Source: Oscheius dolichura (Eukaryota > Nematoda > Chromadorea > Rhabditida > Rhabditidae). From it: a DNA stretch of 64,000 nucleotides. The stretch's first letter is position 1. Each line of letters starts with the position of its first letter. A program made the translations under genes and the position numbers. Under the pieces are notes generated by a model, which saw only the letters and a program-made list of their open reading frames with translations, was not told the origin of the DNA and searched no databases. Below are positions 1-9,709 of this stretch, in pieces. The stretch is taken from contig OW051497.1 of the NCBI GenBank assembly GCA_932521035.1, positions 1,550,001 through 1,614,000 of the forward strand, read 5' to 3'.

Positions 1-117
1 TCCAATTGTGCATTTCAGTGCCGAATTCAACCACTACAGAATATATTCTCCTTTTCCTCATTTCAATTGTACAGGTTTCTCCGTGCATTCATCCTTTCCA
101 AACATTCCTTTTTCTAG

Positions 118-387
118 CTTCTTCACTCCGAAGCCTTGCCAAATCTTGACTCCTTTTCTGTATCTGTAACATTTGAAAACATATCCCCACCTTCCAACGA
201 TACAGTAGCAGAGATGTTCCGTGACTCTAACCAGATAGTTATTCTGAGATGGTGCGAAACCCACCTACAAATATATAACTACGATGTGGAGCTTCCATCT
301 AACCAAAGAGGAGTTTGTTACCTCAGTTTCATCCCCACCCGTGCTGATATTACTTTTAAGCGCTCTATTGCTGTCTGGCCTGAATAA
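118..387 (+). CDS. Last exon of an unrecognised gene
   Basis: A terminal exon seems to start after a TTTTTCTAG acceptor that ends at base 117. It runs about 89 codons to a TAA at 385-387. An AATAAA-like signal follows near 440. The peptide has mixed composition with several aromatic and cysteine residues (for example RWCETHLQIYNYDVE) and no domain I recognise. The upstream part of the gene would lie outside the window. The opposite strand has a competing 68-codon frame, so the coding strand is not certain. Confidence 0.35.
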   Translation, partial: LLHSEALPNLDSFSVSVTFENISPPSNDTVAEMFRDSNQIVILRWCETHLQIYNYDVELPSNQRGVCYLSFIPTRADITFKRSIAVWPE

Positions 388-941
388 TGCCAGCAATTGG
401 GCCTTACAGTTTCGTATAGGTCAATGCTTGTTGTGTAACTAATAAATGATGATTTGGGCTAAATAAACTGTTCCTGAAAAGGAAAGGATACTCCGTTTAC
501 AAGGGATATGAGACACATTTTTAGGAGTACAAACAACGACTACGGTACAAGCCAATCCTTTAACCGGGTCTGATGGAAATTTCGCCAACGCTGTCGTGAC
601 ACCGCCGCATCTGGTGATCACCACGGACTCTGATTATTATCTTTCCCAGTAATCACCATTGACAGCCGCCCCAGGAAGAATAGCTGTATCCACCAGCTCC
701 AGGATTTTGGCTCCAGGCCTCTCTTTGTATGCACCCTTACCAGTATTGGAACCCACTTCTTTGCAAACCATTAGATGAGATGATTTGTTTTGAATTCTCG
801 CTCGAGCTTCGATTTTACCAGAGCATTACTTGCGACCGTCTTCGACTGTTGGTCAACAAGTCATTTGTCACAACATGAAAAATATTGGAAAGCGACAAGA
901 TCATTTTCAAAAGCAGTCAGTTATCGTCTCCGCTGTCTGCA
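388..941. other. Spacer without a convincing gene
   Basis: Two weak polyadenylation-type AATAAA motifs lie near 440-465. A 44-codon minus-strand frame at about 643-777 starts with ATG and ends in TAA, but I do not recognise it. I see no repeat or RNA gene. The last 150 bases probably hold the promoter and 5' UTR of the L-domain gene that starts at 942. Confidence 0.4.
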
Positions 942-3900
942 ATGCGGTCGACTATCGTCTTTTTGCTGTTTTTTACGGTATGTTTGCTACCTTTTGTAAC
1001 TTTTCGGCGGCTTTTTTACTGCTTTTTTGCTGCTTTTTCCTTTGTGCAGCGACATGCAAGCAACCCTTTGTTGAGCCGGCGCCTCTCATTCGAACCAGTA
1101 AATTTTGCTCTTTATGGCCGGGCGCTTCTAGTAGCGCGCGGTTGAGAGAGCGGGAAAGATGAAGACTGGAACATTCGAAAATGGCGCAACCATTTCATGA
1201 GATAGCGAGCTGCGCCTCGGCTCATTCGATGGCGCTTCTTGTCCACTGGATTTTGAGCTCGGATCCCACAACCCCACTTTGGGATATGCGCCACAGCGAC
1301 GAATTAACGGGGGTTTGACTGAATTTTGCCCACTTTCCATAACCAACCTGATTTGGTGAGTGAGTTGTCAAAATGGTTTCGCTTTTGATTTTGTCGAGAC
1401 TTGCGATTTTGACTAGCTTTCGCGGAAATCAACCTGCAGCCGGGGTTTTGGCCAATACAAATGGGGAGAGACCACTGGGTCGCCACCGTTCCAGTTGTTT
1501 TCTAATAATTATCTGTACTTTCAGGCATTTGCTACGGCTCAATTTTGGAGCAATTTTCTGGAAGATGGAAAGAAAGTGCTGAACGCGATCGAAGGAGAGA
1601 TGGAGACTGCCCTGGCCGGTTAGCCTAACCCCGTGAACAAGCTCTTCTTTAGCGCCCAAGGGGCTATAGCATGTATGTTTCAAATACGATGTCAATTATC
1701 TTCTTCAGGTGATTTGGAAAAGGATTTGAATACGATAATGAACAGCAACAGTAACCATCTTTTCTCTCACAGGCGTATTAGCCTGCCAGTTCCGAAGAAT
1801 GTGGATGACAAGAAGTGGCAGGCGTTTACTGCCCGACTCAAAGTCATCAACAAGGTCGATATTATACTGGACGGCACGATTATCACAAAATTGGGCCTGC
1901 ATCTGGAGAAGGGGGTTAAAGGCCTCGAAGGTAGGCGAGTTCTGATGGAATCGCGCCACTGATGGGGATAGAGCTCAGCCTGGCTAACAAATTACTGTGT
2001 CTACTACTTTAATCATTTGCTTTCAGAGTTCAAGATCGTGAACAATCCCCATTTGGAATATATCAACATCACTGCCGAGGGTGATAAGAATTCGATAAAC
2101 ATCGTCCACCTCGACATCACTGGCAATCCAAAGCTGAAAGTATTTGAACTCAGGACCAAGATATTTAAAAGCGGCTTAATTATCGAGAATAATGGACTAC
2201 TGGCCAATTTGGACTGGGCCATTAATGAGTATAGCGACGGAAATACTGTGTTATCCAAAGGCCTCATCATCCGTAATAATCCGAATCTTGGACGCGAAGA
2301 ATGGCTAATAATTAGTACTCGATTGCTGTTAGAAGGTTCCATTTCACCGAGAACACCGGCGTTGGATGTGTGACGCTGACTACTAAATCTATTGATATAA
2401 TGGACGGTTTGTGTCTTTTTTTATGTGCTACAGTGTTGTATGGGTTCCTGGTCAAAGAGACAGAGAATGTGGCCCGTTATACCCCCAAAAAACCACAGAA
2501 AACAGGCGAAGTGGCCGCCAGAAAATCTCATTGGACGCCGATTGTTCTTATGGATGTCCGAAAAGCAAGAGGACCGGGAGTTCTCTAGGCCGCTTCATCA
2601 GGAAGTCAACGGGCAATGCCCCTCCCGACGAATGGCCGCCCGAGTGGTTAATTTGGCCGGGATTTTTTTGATGAATTCGGTCTTGAGCCAGTTTTTGGAG
2701 AGGTTGAACCCGATCTTCTATTTTTCAATAGTGGGCCCGGCAGCCCTAATGCGCGAGCTTTAATTGAGCTCCTGTCCGTCTCCCCCAATCCCCTCGACCA
2801 CAAATTTCTCTAATCTCGGTACTTTCAGATTTGGTTATTGCGAACAATGATATGCTGACTGGATTCACTATCGGATTGCCAAATATGAAGAAATTTTGGA
2901 TGGCCAAGTGGACGGTTAAAGAAAATATTCTGCTAAAAGATGTCTGGGCAGTCCCATGGAAGAAACTGACGCAGAGTACACTATTGACGATTCTCGGAAA
3001 TCCAGTTCTAAAGCAGGATTATATAAACCAATTAAAGAAATTCATCACTTATAATATCCCATCACAAGTTCAACTCTTTGGAGGTTAGTTCAAATCCTTT
3101 ACAATTATCCACTTTTTAGAGTGCCAGTTCAGCAAGCCGGTCTCGAATCTTGGCCACTTGAAGTCGTGCAAGACTGTGCAAGGTGATTGGAAGTTGACTC
3201 CCGGTGCTGGTGGCTCTGCTGGTAATAACCAGATAGGAACCATCTATGGCAATGTCTACTTGGCGGATATTAAACCGAGTCGCCTTGGCTTTTTGAAAGG
3301 AACAAAAATGGACACCGGAAAGACAATTCGTCAGTTATTGCCGTTTCCTCTAGGAGTTTTCTGAATTTTTAGGCAGTGGCGTCTGTACCTTCCCTGAAAA
3401 AATTCATGGGCACACCGTTGTTCGCCCGAAATGTCCATTGGCTCCTGCTAATCCGGCTCCAGCCAAGCCGACCCCGACTGCTCCGGCCCGGACCAAACCG
3501 CCGGTGGCTACAGCCGAACCCACGACGACGGAGAAGCCCACTACAGTGCAAGCGACTAGTCCAACCGGGCCTGGTGGAAAGCCCAGCAACTATGGTGTAT
3601 CACAGCCCCTGCAGGGGAGCACCACCACAAAACCGAAGGAATCCTCGATGTAGGTTTTAATTTGAATAAGGTGTACTTTCTATTTCAGGTCGACTATTAT
3701 TATTGTTATCGTTATTATTGTTCTTTATGATTCGGAAGAAGCGGACCAAGAAGACGGCCAAGAAGACAGCCAAGAGTGACGCGAGCAAACGTCCGAGCGA
3801 CTCCGAGAGTGGAAGAAGTCTGGAGGCGACGAGCAGCCGGGCGAGGAGTGTCGGCCTCTCCAGCAGCCGGGCGACCAGCGTCGGAGGAATCAGCAGCCGG

Positions 3901-3966
3901 TTGAGCGAAGGTGAGCTGGAGGACAGGGGGCCTGACGCCAAAGGCGAGCTCCACCGTACAGGATAA
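942..3966 (+). CDS. Receptor L-domain single-pass membrane protein (L1)
   Basis: Exon 1 (942-977) encodes a signal peptide, MRSTIVFLLFFT. It splices in phase to 1525-1618, 1709-1930 and 2027 onward. The ectodomain has leucine- and asparagine-spaced strands typical of the insulin/EGF-receptor L-domain (IKV-NNPHLEYINI, LIIRNNPNLG), and a second L-like block at 2829-3083. Exon 3120-3333 adds cysteines and a third L-like strand set. Exon 3377 onward encodes a Pro/Thr-rich stalk. A splice from the donor near 3593 to the acceptor at 3688 joins the stalk to a membrane helix (RLLLLLLSLLLFF) and a basic, Ser-rich tail (MIRKKRTKK). Exons between 2336 and 2828 could not be placed. In Caenorhabditis, such proteins (irld and relatives) are large, fast-changing families of mostly unknown function. 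The tail ends at TAA 3964 or, if 3911-3960 is an intron, a few residues earlier. Confidence 0.75.
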
Positions 3967-4118
3967 GAAGAGCAAAACGCCGAAGACGGGCGGAAAGAAG
4001 GTCAAGAAATAAGGAGCTTTTCTGGACAAAGAGCATGTGGTTCGACGGCCACTATTAGAAGACGACCAACAACATCCAGCCAGAAGATATCTCGCCTCTT
4101 TCTGGGTCCGTCGCTTCT

Positions 4119-4124
4119 AATAAA
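4119..4124 (+). terminator. Polyadenylation signal of the L1 gene
   Basis: AATAAA lies about 150 bases after the L1 stop codon and about 415 bases before the next start codon, a normal distance for a nematode 3' UTR. Confidence 0.55.
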
Positions 4125-4539
4125 CATGTCTCTGATTCTTTGTTTTGTTACTTTGCGTTTTACTTGAGTTCTTATGGTTCTTACCTCTCCAAAGAGGAAC
4201 ACAATCGTTTCCGGATCTCCTTTGCTCCCGTTGGCCGGCCACCTTTTCAGTCGTGGGCCTTCCGACCGCATTCAACAACCTTCCGCGCCTTGGGCGCATC
4301 GGCCCATCGAAACTAGATTGAACCCTTCCTTTATTTTCGCCAAAAACAGAATGAGAGCCGCCTTTCTAACTACTAGATTGTCACCAAACGTAGAAAGACA
4401 TCTTGTTGGAAATTTTTCACTTTCGTCCGGTCAACCCTGGTATTTTGTCTGTCAATTACCGGTCTGAAATCGGTTTTGACCCCTTACAAAAGCGAAAATT
4501 GGCCGGATAGAGTTATTCATTCATTCGTCTTCGGCCAGG

Positions 4540-5095
4540 ATGGAGCAGATCTTCCAGCAGATTGCGGCCCATGTCAACGACGAGGTTGGCAACTTTCACC
4601 GGCAGACAGTTCAACATCCACTCTTTTTAGAAGTTCTTTTCGGCTCGGGCCTTCCACCAGCTGAGCGACAAGACAGGCGTGCCGCCGTGCCCGATGGCCC
4701 AGGCGATGATCGTCGTGCTGTTCCTTTACCTGGAGTTGGGCGAGTGCGTCTTCTTCGTGGCCAACAGTCTGCTCATCGCCTATCCGGTCGTGGCCACCTA
4801 CGTCTTCTCGGAGGAGCGGCCCTCCCGTGACCTGTTACTCGTCTACTGGGCCTGTTTCGGCCTGCTTACTGCCGTCAACCGCTTCCTCGAGGCCATGCCG
4901 CTCTACTACACCTGCAAGATGTGTTTGTTGGCTCTCTTCTTCCTCGAGCCGTGCTCCTTCGCCGAGAAGATCAACAAACTCATCGAAGTTAAACTCGAAG
5001 AGAACAACATGCTCACGGAGTCCGAGTTGAGGAAGATCTGCCGCCGGACGGATCGCTCGCCCATCCCGCAGAAGTCGGTCGACCTCTACGACTAG
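4540..5095 (+). CDS. REEP/TB2-DP1/HVA22 family ER membrane protein
   Basis: Exon 1 (4540-4584, MEQIFQQIAAHVNDE) splices across a 46-nt intron to 4631-5095, giving about 169 residues. The second exon shows the family hallmark: two hydrophobic hairpins around IAYPVVATY, followed by YWACFGLLTAVNRFLE and MPLYYTCKMCLLALFF. REEP5/Yop1 proteins insert as hairpins and shape tubular ER; REEP1-4 types also bind microtubules. The basic C-terminus (KICRRTDRS) ends at TAG 5093. The sequence after this TAG stays open and Lys-rich in the same frame for about 18 codons (KKSKEAPKGNDG) up to a possible 41-nt intron leading into the MSP gene, so a REEP-MSP fusion or an operon is possible. Confidence 0.85.
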
Positions 5096-5196
5096 AAGAA
5101 ATCGAAGGAAGCACCCAAAGGAAACGACGGTCCGCTGGCTCCGACCCATGCTGGTGTCAGTCCTCTTTTTTATCGATGTATATAGACCATTTACAG

Positions 5197-6061
5197 AAAC
5201 CGGAGCAGTCTCTGACACAGACCCTGGCTGGCATTCCGCCCGCTGTGCTGTCTGCCGAAGCCTCGGAGATGAAAACGGCCCGTCTGCCCGTTTCCGCTGC
5301 CAGTTCGGACGACCAGGAAGTGAAGACTACCCATCTGCCAGTCTCCACTGGCCCCGAAGCCCCGGAGATGAAGACTACCCGTCTGCCGGTGCCTGCTCCT
5401 CCCGATGACAACAAGGAGGTGAAAGCTGTTGAGCTGCCGGCCGCCGCAACAACCGGCAAGAAAGATGTCCAGTCGGTTTATGCCGATCTGCCGGTCGCGG
5501 CCGCAACGGCCAGCAAGAAGGATGTCCATTCGGTGTATGCCCTTGATGTGGCCACAGCTATCCCGGCTGGAGGACTGACGGACGGCCGCCCCCTCACGGC
5601 CACCTCCTCGGAAGCGAATATCATGGCCAAGGACAAGTCGCATTACCTCAATCTCGACGGCATCGACAACAAGGACATCGGCCCGGCTTCAAATATCCAC
5701 GACCTGCTGCTCTGGCCCGAGGAGAAGCTTCAACGCGCCCTTCAACCTTGACAACTTGACGTACCACATGAGCATGATGAACAACTCTCAGCATCGGATG
5801 GCCTTTGCCATCAAGGGCAACGCCATCCCGAGGATCACCGCCTTTCCGGCCAACGGCATCCTGCTGCCGAAGGCGAAGCTGGTCGTCGCCGTGACTGTGA
5901 AGGCCTTCGAATGGAACGAATTCGAATACAACAAGGACCGCCTCTGCTGGGAATACGTGCTGCTGAAGGATGAGGACAATGTAGAGAAGTTCAGCCACAA
6001 ACAGCTGCAGAACTGCGAGTGGAGGAAGAGGAAGAACATCAAGATCCTCTACAATGTTTAG
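5197..6061 (+). CDS. MSP-domain protein with an apparent frame break
   Basis: An acceptor TTTACAG at 5196 opens a frame with first internal ATG at 5269. An unspliced ATG at 5176 is in the same frame. The N-terminal half is a degenerate repeat of about 20 residues (EMKTARLPV, EVKTTHLPV, EMKTTRLPV, EVKAVELPA). The C-terminal half is a clear major sperm protein (MSP/VAP) immunoglobulin-like domain: FNAPFNLDNLTYHMSMMNNS, then RMAFAIKGNA, PANGILLPKAKLVVAVTV and CEWRKRKN. MSP domains form nematode sperm cytoskeleton or, in VAPs, bind FFAT motifs. The two halves are in different frames: after EEK near 5732 one base must be skipped to enter FNAPFN. No intron of normal quality removes the shift. It could be a sequence error, a pseudogene, or an unusual 85-nt intron from 5637. 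Confidence 0.7.
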
Positions 6062-6164
6062 CCGAGAGACACAGTGGATATTGGAGTTCGGACGACGTGC
6101 TTCTTCTCTGTCCTCTTCTAGCGACTCTCCTCTGCCCGTCGTCTCCTATTGTGCCTTCAATTCA

Positions 6165-6170
6165 AATAAA
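6165..6170 (+). terminator. Polyadenylation signal of the MSP gene
   Basis: AATAAA lies about 100 bases after the MSP stop codon. There is no comparable signal between the REEP stop (5095) and the MSP exon (5197), which fits one shared transcript or operon for the two genes. Confidence 0.6.
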
Positions 6171-7811
6171 ATTTGCTTGGTGCACTCGATTGTTGTTGTT
6201 GTGAAATGGGAAAGGGAGGGTTTCGTGTGAAAGTAGGCCTTACTTTACGCGTGTTGTTTTTATTGAAGAAGTTGGAATAGAAAACGTCTCAACTTCAATA
6301 AGCCTTCTTTCTTTTGTCAATCAATTTAGCATCTCGATTTTTTGGACGACAAGGCCAGGCTTTGGCCACCTTCCCACTGATTTCTTTCCATATCCCGAGA
6401 GAAACTAAACAACAGTGTCCAGTAACCCTACAAAATTGGCACGAGTTACTCGGTCACACATAGAACGTTCCCCACCCACCTACTATTATTGCCTCTTCGT
6501 TTCGCCCACCTCACCAAAAACGACCCCTCAGACGATCAAGAGCCTCCCATCAAGAAGCCTAACAAAAAGTTATAGAGTTACAGTAAACCTGCTCTCCTCT
6601 ATACACGTCTTATCTGTGGCTGTTGATCTCGGAGTTTCGTGGGATTCGAATCCCTTCCCATTGTGGACTTTGATGGTGAATCCCTTCCGCGGACCTTCTT
6701 CTTCATCTTCATATTCTTCTATTTGAGCGCCAACCAGAGTACTCGGGGTCATGTTGCGTTCTATAGGCGATGCTGAATGGTTTGATAGTGTTTGAACCCG
6801 TGTCAGTATCTAGTCTAAGGGCCGTCTTAGTCTATGGCCCGGGTGGTTCAGTGGAAGGTTCAAATATGAAAGGATGAATGAATAGACGATCAGTTCTTAT
6901 ATCAATCTATTTATTACTCTGATACAATACAAATATAATAAGATAAAATAACTGAATCATCTAACCATTCTGCAACTGTGGGATACGAATAGGCTGCCAC
7001 ATCCTATACGCACAGGTGACTAGACTGCCCGACCCTGCCCATGGGAGGGCGGGCTCTGGACCATTCCTGACAGTCGTCAGGACACTCCGCGGGGAGTAGG
7101 AAAAGGCTCTGGCTGAGAAATTGAGCTTCTGATTCCTTGGTCTGATTTGGAAGTTTCAACTCCCTGACTGATTTGCAGACAATAACAAAAACAGAAGCGA
7201 GAAACGAATAAAAAATACAAATTACAAGGAAATTGCATTATGAAGGGGCAAGGGGCAGAATTCGTTATGGAGGGGCGAAAGACATTATAAAGGGGCAAAT
7301 AATTCGGTTTCTTCTTCTTGGAACTGGGCGTTGTGTGAGCTGGCGGTGGTCGAGACGGCGTGTGCAGGCGGCGGCGTTCCTGTGAGGGACCTGGGGGCGG
7401 TCGTTGGTGGAGACGAGTGGAAAAGAACAAGTTCTTTCCAAAGTCTCAATTGACTCTAGAGTCGGCAAGAAGGATTTCGGAGGAACTAGGGGATCTGGAG
7501 TCCTGACTCTGGTCGACAAGAAGAGGTTCTGCGATAAGTGATTTTTCTCCATTACTTTAAAACTGATAGGACTCGGGTCTTTGATAACACAGCCGTTTAT
7601 TCTGGATCAGAATTTTGTATTGCAAAGCGCTGCGTGGTGTGGTTTCCCACACTAAGCGCAGCGCTTCGACATCCTGCAACTTGGCCTTTTGTGCTCTTTG
7701 CCAAGGCAACGGAGACAGAGATCTAATCTCTCTGCCTCCGCTACCCGGGCCATGCGGGTCTTGAAGACCTCGCATCCATCGGTGTAGTGTGTGGCCGTGG
7801 GGCCGCAGAAG
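6171..7811. other. Gene-poor spacer with small repeats
   Basis: No convincing exon. It holds a perfect 14-bp palindrome, GGGATTCGAATCCC, near 6640. Three imprecise tandem units built on ATTATGAAGGGGC lie at about 7236-7300. One copy of a 55-bp dispersed repeat lies at 7024-7082. The longer open frames here lack splice sites and known motifs. Confidence 0.4.
7024..7082 (+). repeat. Dispersed direct repeat, copy 1
   Basis: The core CTGCCCGACCCTGC, the GGGAGGGCGGGCTCT box and the CCTGACAGTCGTCAGGACA box recur in the same order and orientation at 8338-8392, with a few substitutions and one short gap. CTGACAGTCGTCAG is itself palindromic. Confidence 0.7.
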
Positions 7812-8265
7812 CTACACGGACGGCGTGGGGCTTGTCCGGGGGCTGCCTGACAAGCCGGCGGGTGTTCTGAGCGGGGCTGAGGGGACCGGCTTCTTGGGCT
7901 GGGTGACGACGCGGGAGGCGGTCTTCACGGTGTCCCGCACTTTGGTGAGGGTCGCGAGGATTCGGTCCAATACGTCCGGGCTGGCTGAGCGAGGCTGAAA
8001 AATGGAGCGGTATCTCTGACTGGCTCTGATAACGGACCTTCTTCGGTATGCGGTACCCCTGGAGTGGGATAGGCTTTCTCCCTCGGGCCTTCTCAGGCTT
8101 GGTCGGTCGAGCGGCTTTGGGCTCCTTGGTGGGAGCGTTCGGGGCGCTTGGCTGGACGACATTCTCCTTGTTCATGACGGTCTCCGGAGCGGACGGGACG
8201 ACCGGAGCCTCTTGAGGAGGGGACGGAGCGGCGCAGGTGTTTTCAGGTTGGTCAACTTGAGCCAT
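7812..8265 (-). CDS. Small proline-rich, AT-hook-like protein
   Basis: Minus strand. Exon 1 (8265-8038) starts MAQVDQPENTC and is rich in Pro, Ala and Lys. It includes KARGRKPIP, similar to an AT-hook core (GRP/GRKP). A 43-nt intron (8037-7995) splices in phase 0 to exon 2 (7994-7812), which encodes a short predicted helix, PDVLDRILATLTKVRDTVKT, and a Pro/Ser tail ending at TAG. The protein is about 136 residues, probably disordered and perhaps nuclear. I do not recognise a family. Confidence 0.5.
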
Positions 8266-8337
8266 TCTGAAAATCACTGATGTCCGCTGCACTGACGAAA
8301 AAAGGAGAGGGAGAATGACGGAAGAAGGTGACTGGGC

Positions 8338-8392
8338 TGCCCGACCCTGCTCATGGGAGGGCGGGCTCTCATTCCTGACAGTCGTCAGGACA
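8338..8392 (+). repeat. Dispersed direct repeat, copy 2
   Basis: Second copy of the 55-bp repeat at 7024-7082. Its right end, GTCGTCAGGACA, touches the left end of the terminal inverted repeat element that starts near 8392, so the repeat may mark an insertion preference or be part of the element. Confidence 0.65.
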
Positions 8393-8602
8393 GCGGTCAA
8401 TCGGATATTATGTGGTCAACCGAATTCTTTTGCGGCTCGTTTGGAGCTGTAGCTTGCTCATTTCTCAACCATTTTCAAAAATTCAAGTGTCTCTTGGAGA
8501 GCTGATCAAGGCGGTTCTGACCCGCTGGTTTTCCGTTGAATAATCCTTATACGCCGCAAAAGAATTCGGTTGACCACACAAAAGTCTGATTGACCGCATA
8601 AT
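8392..8602. mobile_element. MITE-like foldback element
   Basis: About 210 bp with inverted ends. The strongest part is TGTGGTCAACCGAATTCTTT at 8410-8432, matched in reverse complement by 8557-8579, and the arms extend outward through imperfect GCGGTCAATC. There is no coding capacity. The interior is unique, about 120 bp. Confidence 0.65.
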
Positions 8603-8672
8603 CTACAGTAGAGCCGAACGAACTCATTTTTTATATGCTGGAGATACTCGGGGTAGTGGAGAGCTCTTCCTT

Positions 8673-8960
8673 CTGAAAATCGTAGTTACAGTTAGAACAC
8701 TAGTTTCCACAAGGCCGACGAGGCCCAGTGGTCCATTTTTGACCCAAGAATAGAAGTAAATATTACCTGGTGGCCGAGACGCTTTGGACTGGGGCAAGCT
8801 GCTCCTCAGACTATCTTTCTGAAATGTCTCTTTTTATTTTCATGTAGAATTCAAGGTTACCTTTCTTTGAAGCTCGGCTAACTCATATAGAATGTGAGAT
8901 TTAGGAGGAAGACAAAAACTCACTCGAAGTCGAACTCATGGTGTTCAAATCTGCTTCTTC
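8673..8960 (-). pseudogene. Decayed duplicate of zinc-finger gene exons
   Basis: This stretch matches, in order and orientation, pieces of the zinc-finger gene at 11243-11930: CTTCTGAAAATC.TAGTTACAGT, the exon end GGGCAAGCTGCTCCTCAGAC, the intron around GAATTCAAGGTTACCTTTC, and ACTC.AAGTCGAACTC. The zinc-finger exon itself and much of the coiled-coil exon are missing, so it cannot encode the protein. Confidence 0.6.
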
Positions 8961-9709
8961 AAGAAGCGGATGATAGCTTTTCCCCGGACAAGTCCAGGAG
9001 GCTAGCTTGCAGCCTTTTTTCGTGAATAGATCACTAGAAAACTCCGGTTGGAATGTAGAAAAGACGGGGCAGCGCCTGATATTTGATAGGGGTTCGGGAA
9101 AATTGGAGGAGTTTCTTATCCTTGAACAATAAAACAGCAGCAACAATAGATACACAAAATGGAAAAATCCGTTTGGGATGGAGAAAAGACGGGGCAGCGC
9201 CTGAAAATCACCGTATTCCTTTTGTTAAAATGGTCTTTGAAATCGGAGACAATCAATAAAAGAATTTAAATAGAAAGAGGAGGAATCGAAGAGTCAACTG
9301 GCAGTTGTGGAGGAAGGCAGTGGAATGAGAACTTGGAAGCGAGAACGGTCGACGCAAAAAGTTATCTGTTTTCCTGTATTTTCAGGGAAAATTCGCGTTT
9401 CCCTCGCTTTGTCGAAATCTTTGCTCTTGAGGGGCGGGAAAGAATGAAACTAAAGCGGTACAAAAAAATGTCGAAAATGAAGCTTCACAGGGACATGTGA
9501 TCGGAAATGGATATCCAATGAAAGTCTAGCCCGTTTAGGAGATTCGAGTGGGAATAATTCATTCAACACTAGATCAACAATTGAAGGCTGAGAGGCCACA
9601 AGGAGGGGATATGAACCGAAAATCAATCTTATAACAATTCTTTCAAGGAGAAGGAGAAGGAGGATGAGATGGCTGTCCTCGGATTACGGCGACGTTTGCG
9701 AAATGGCGG

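Noticed and set aside
7741..8400. 219-codon minus-strand frame
   Set aside because: Only its middle is used; the true gene starts at 8265 and leaves this frame through a 43-nt intron at 8037.
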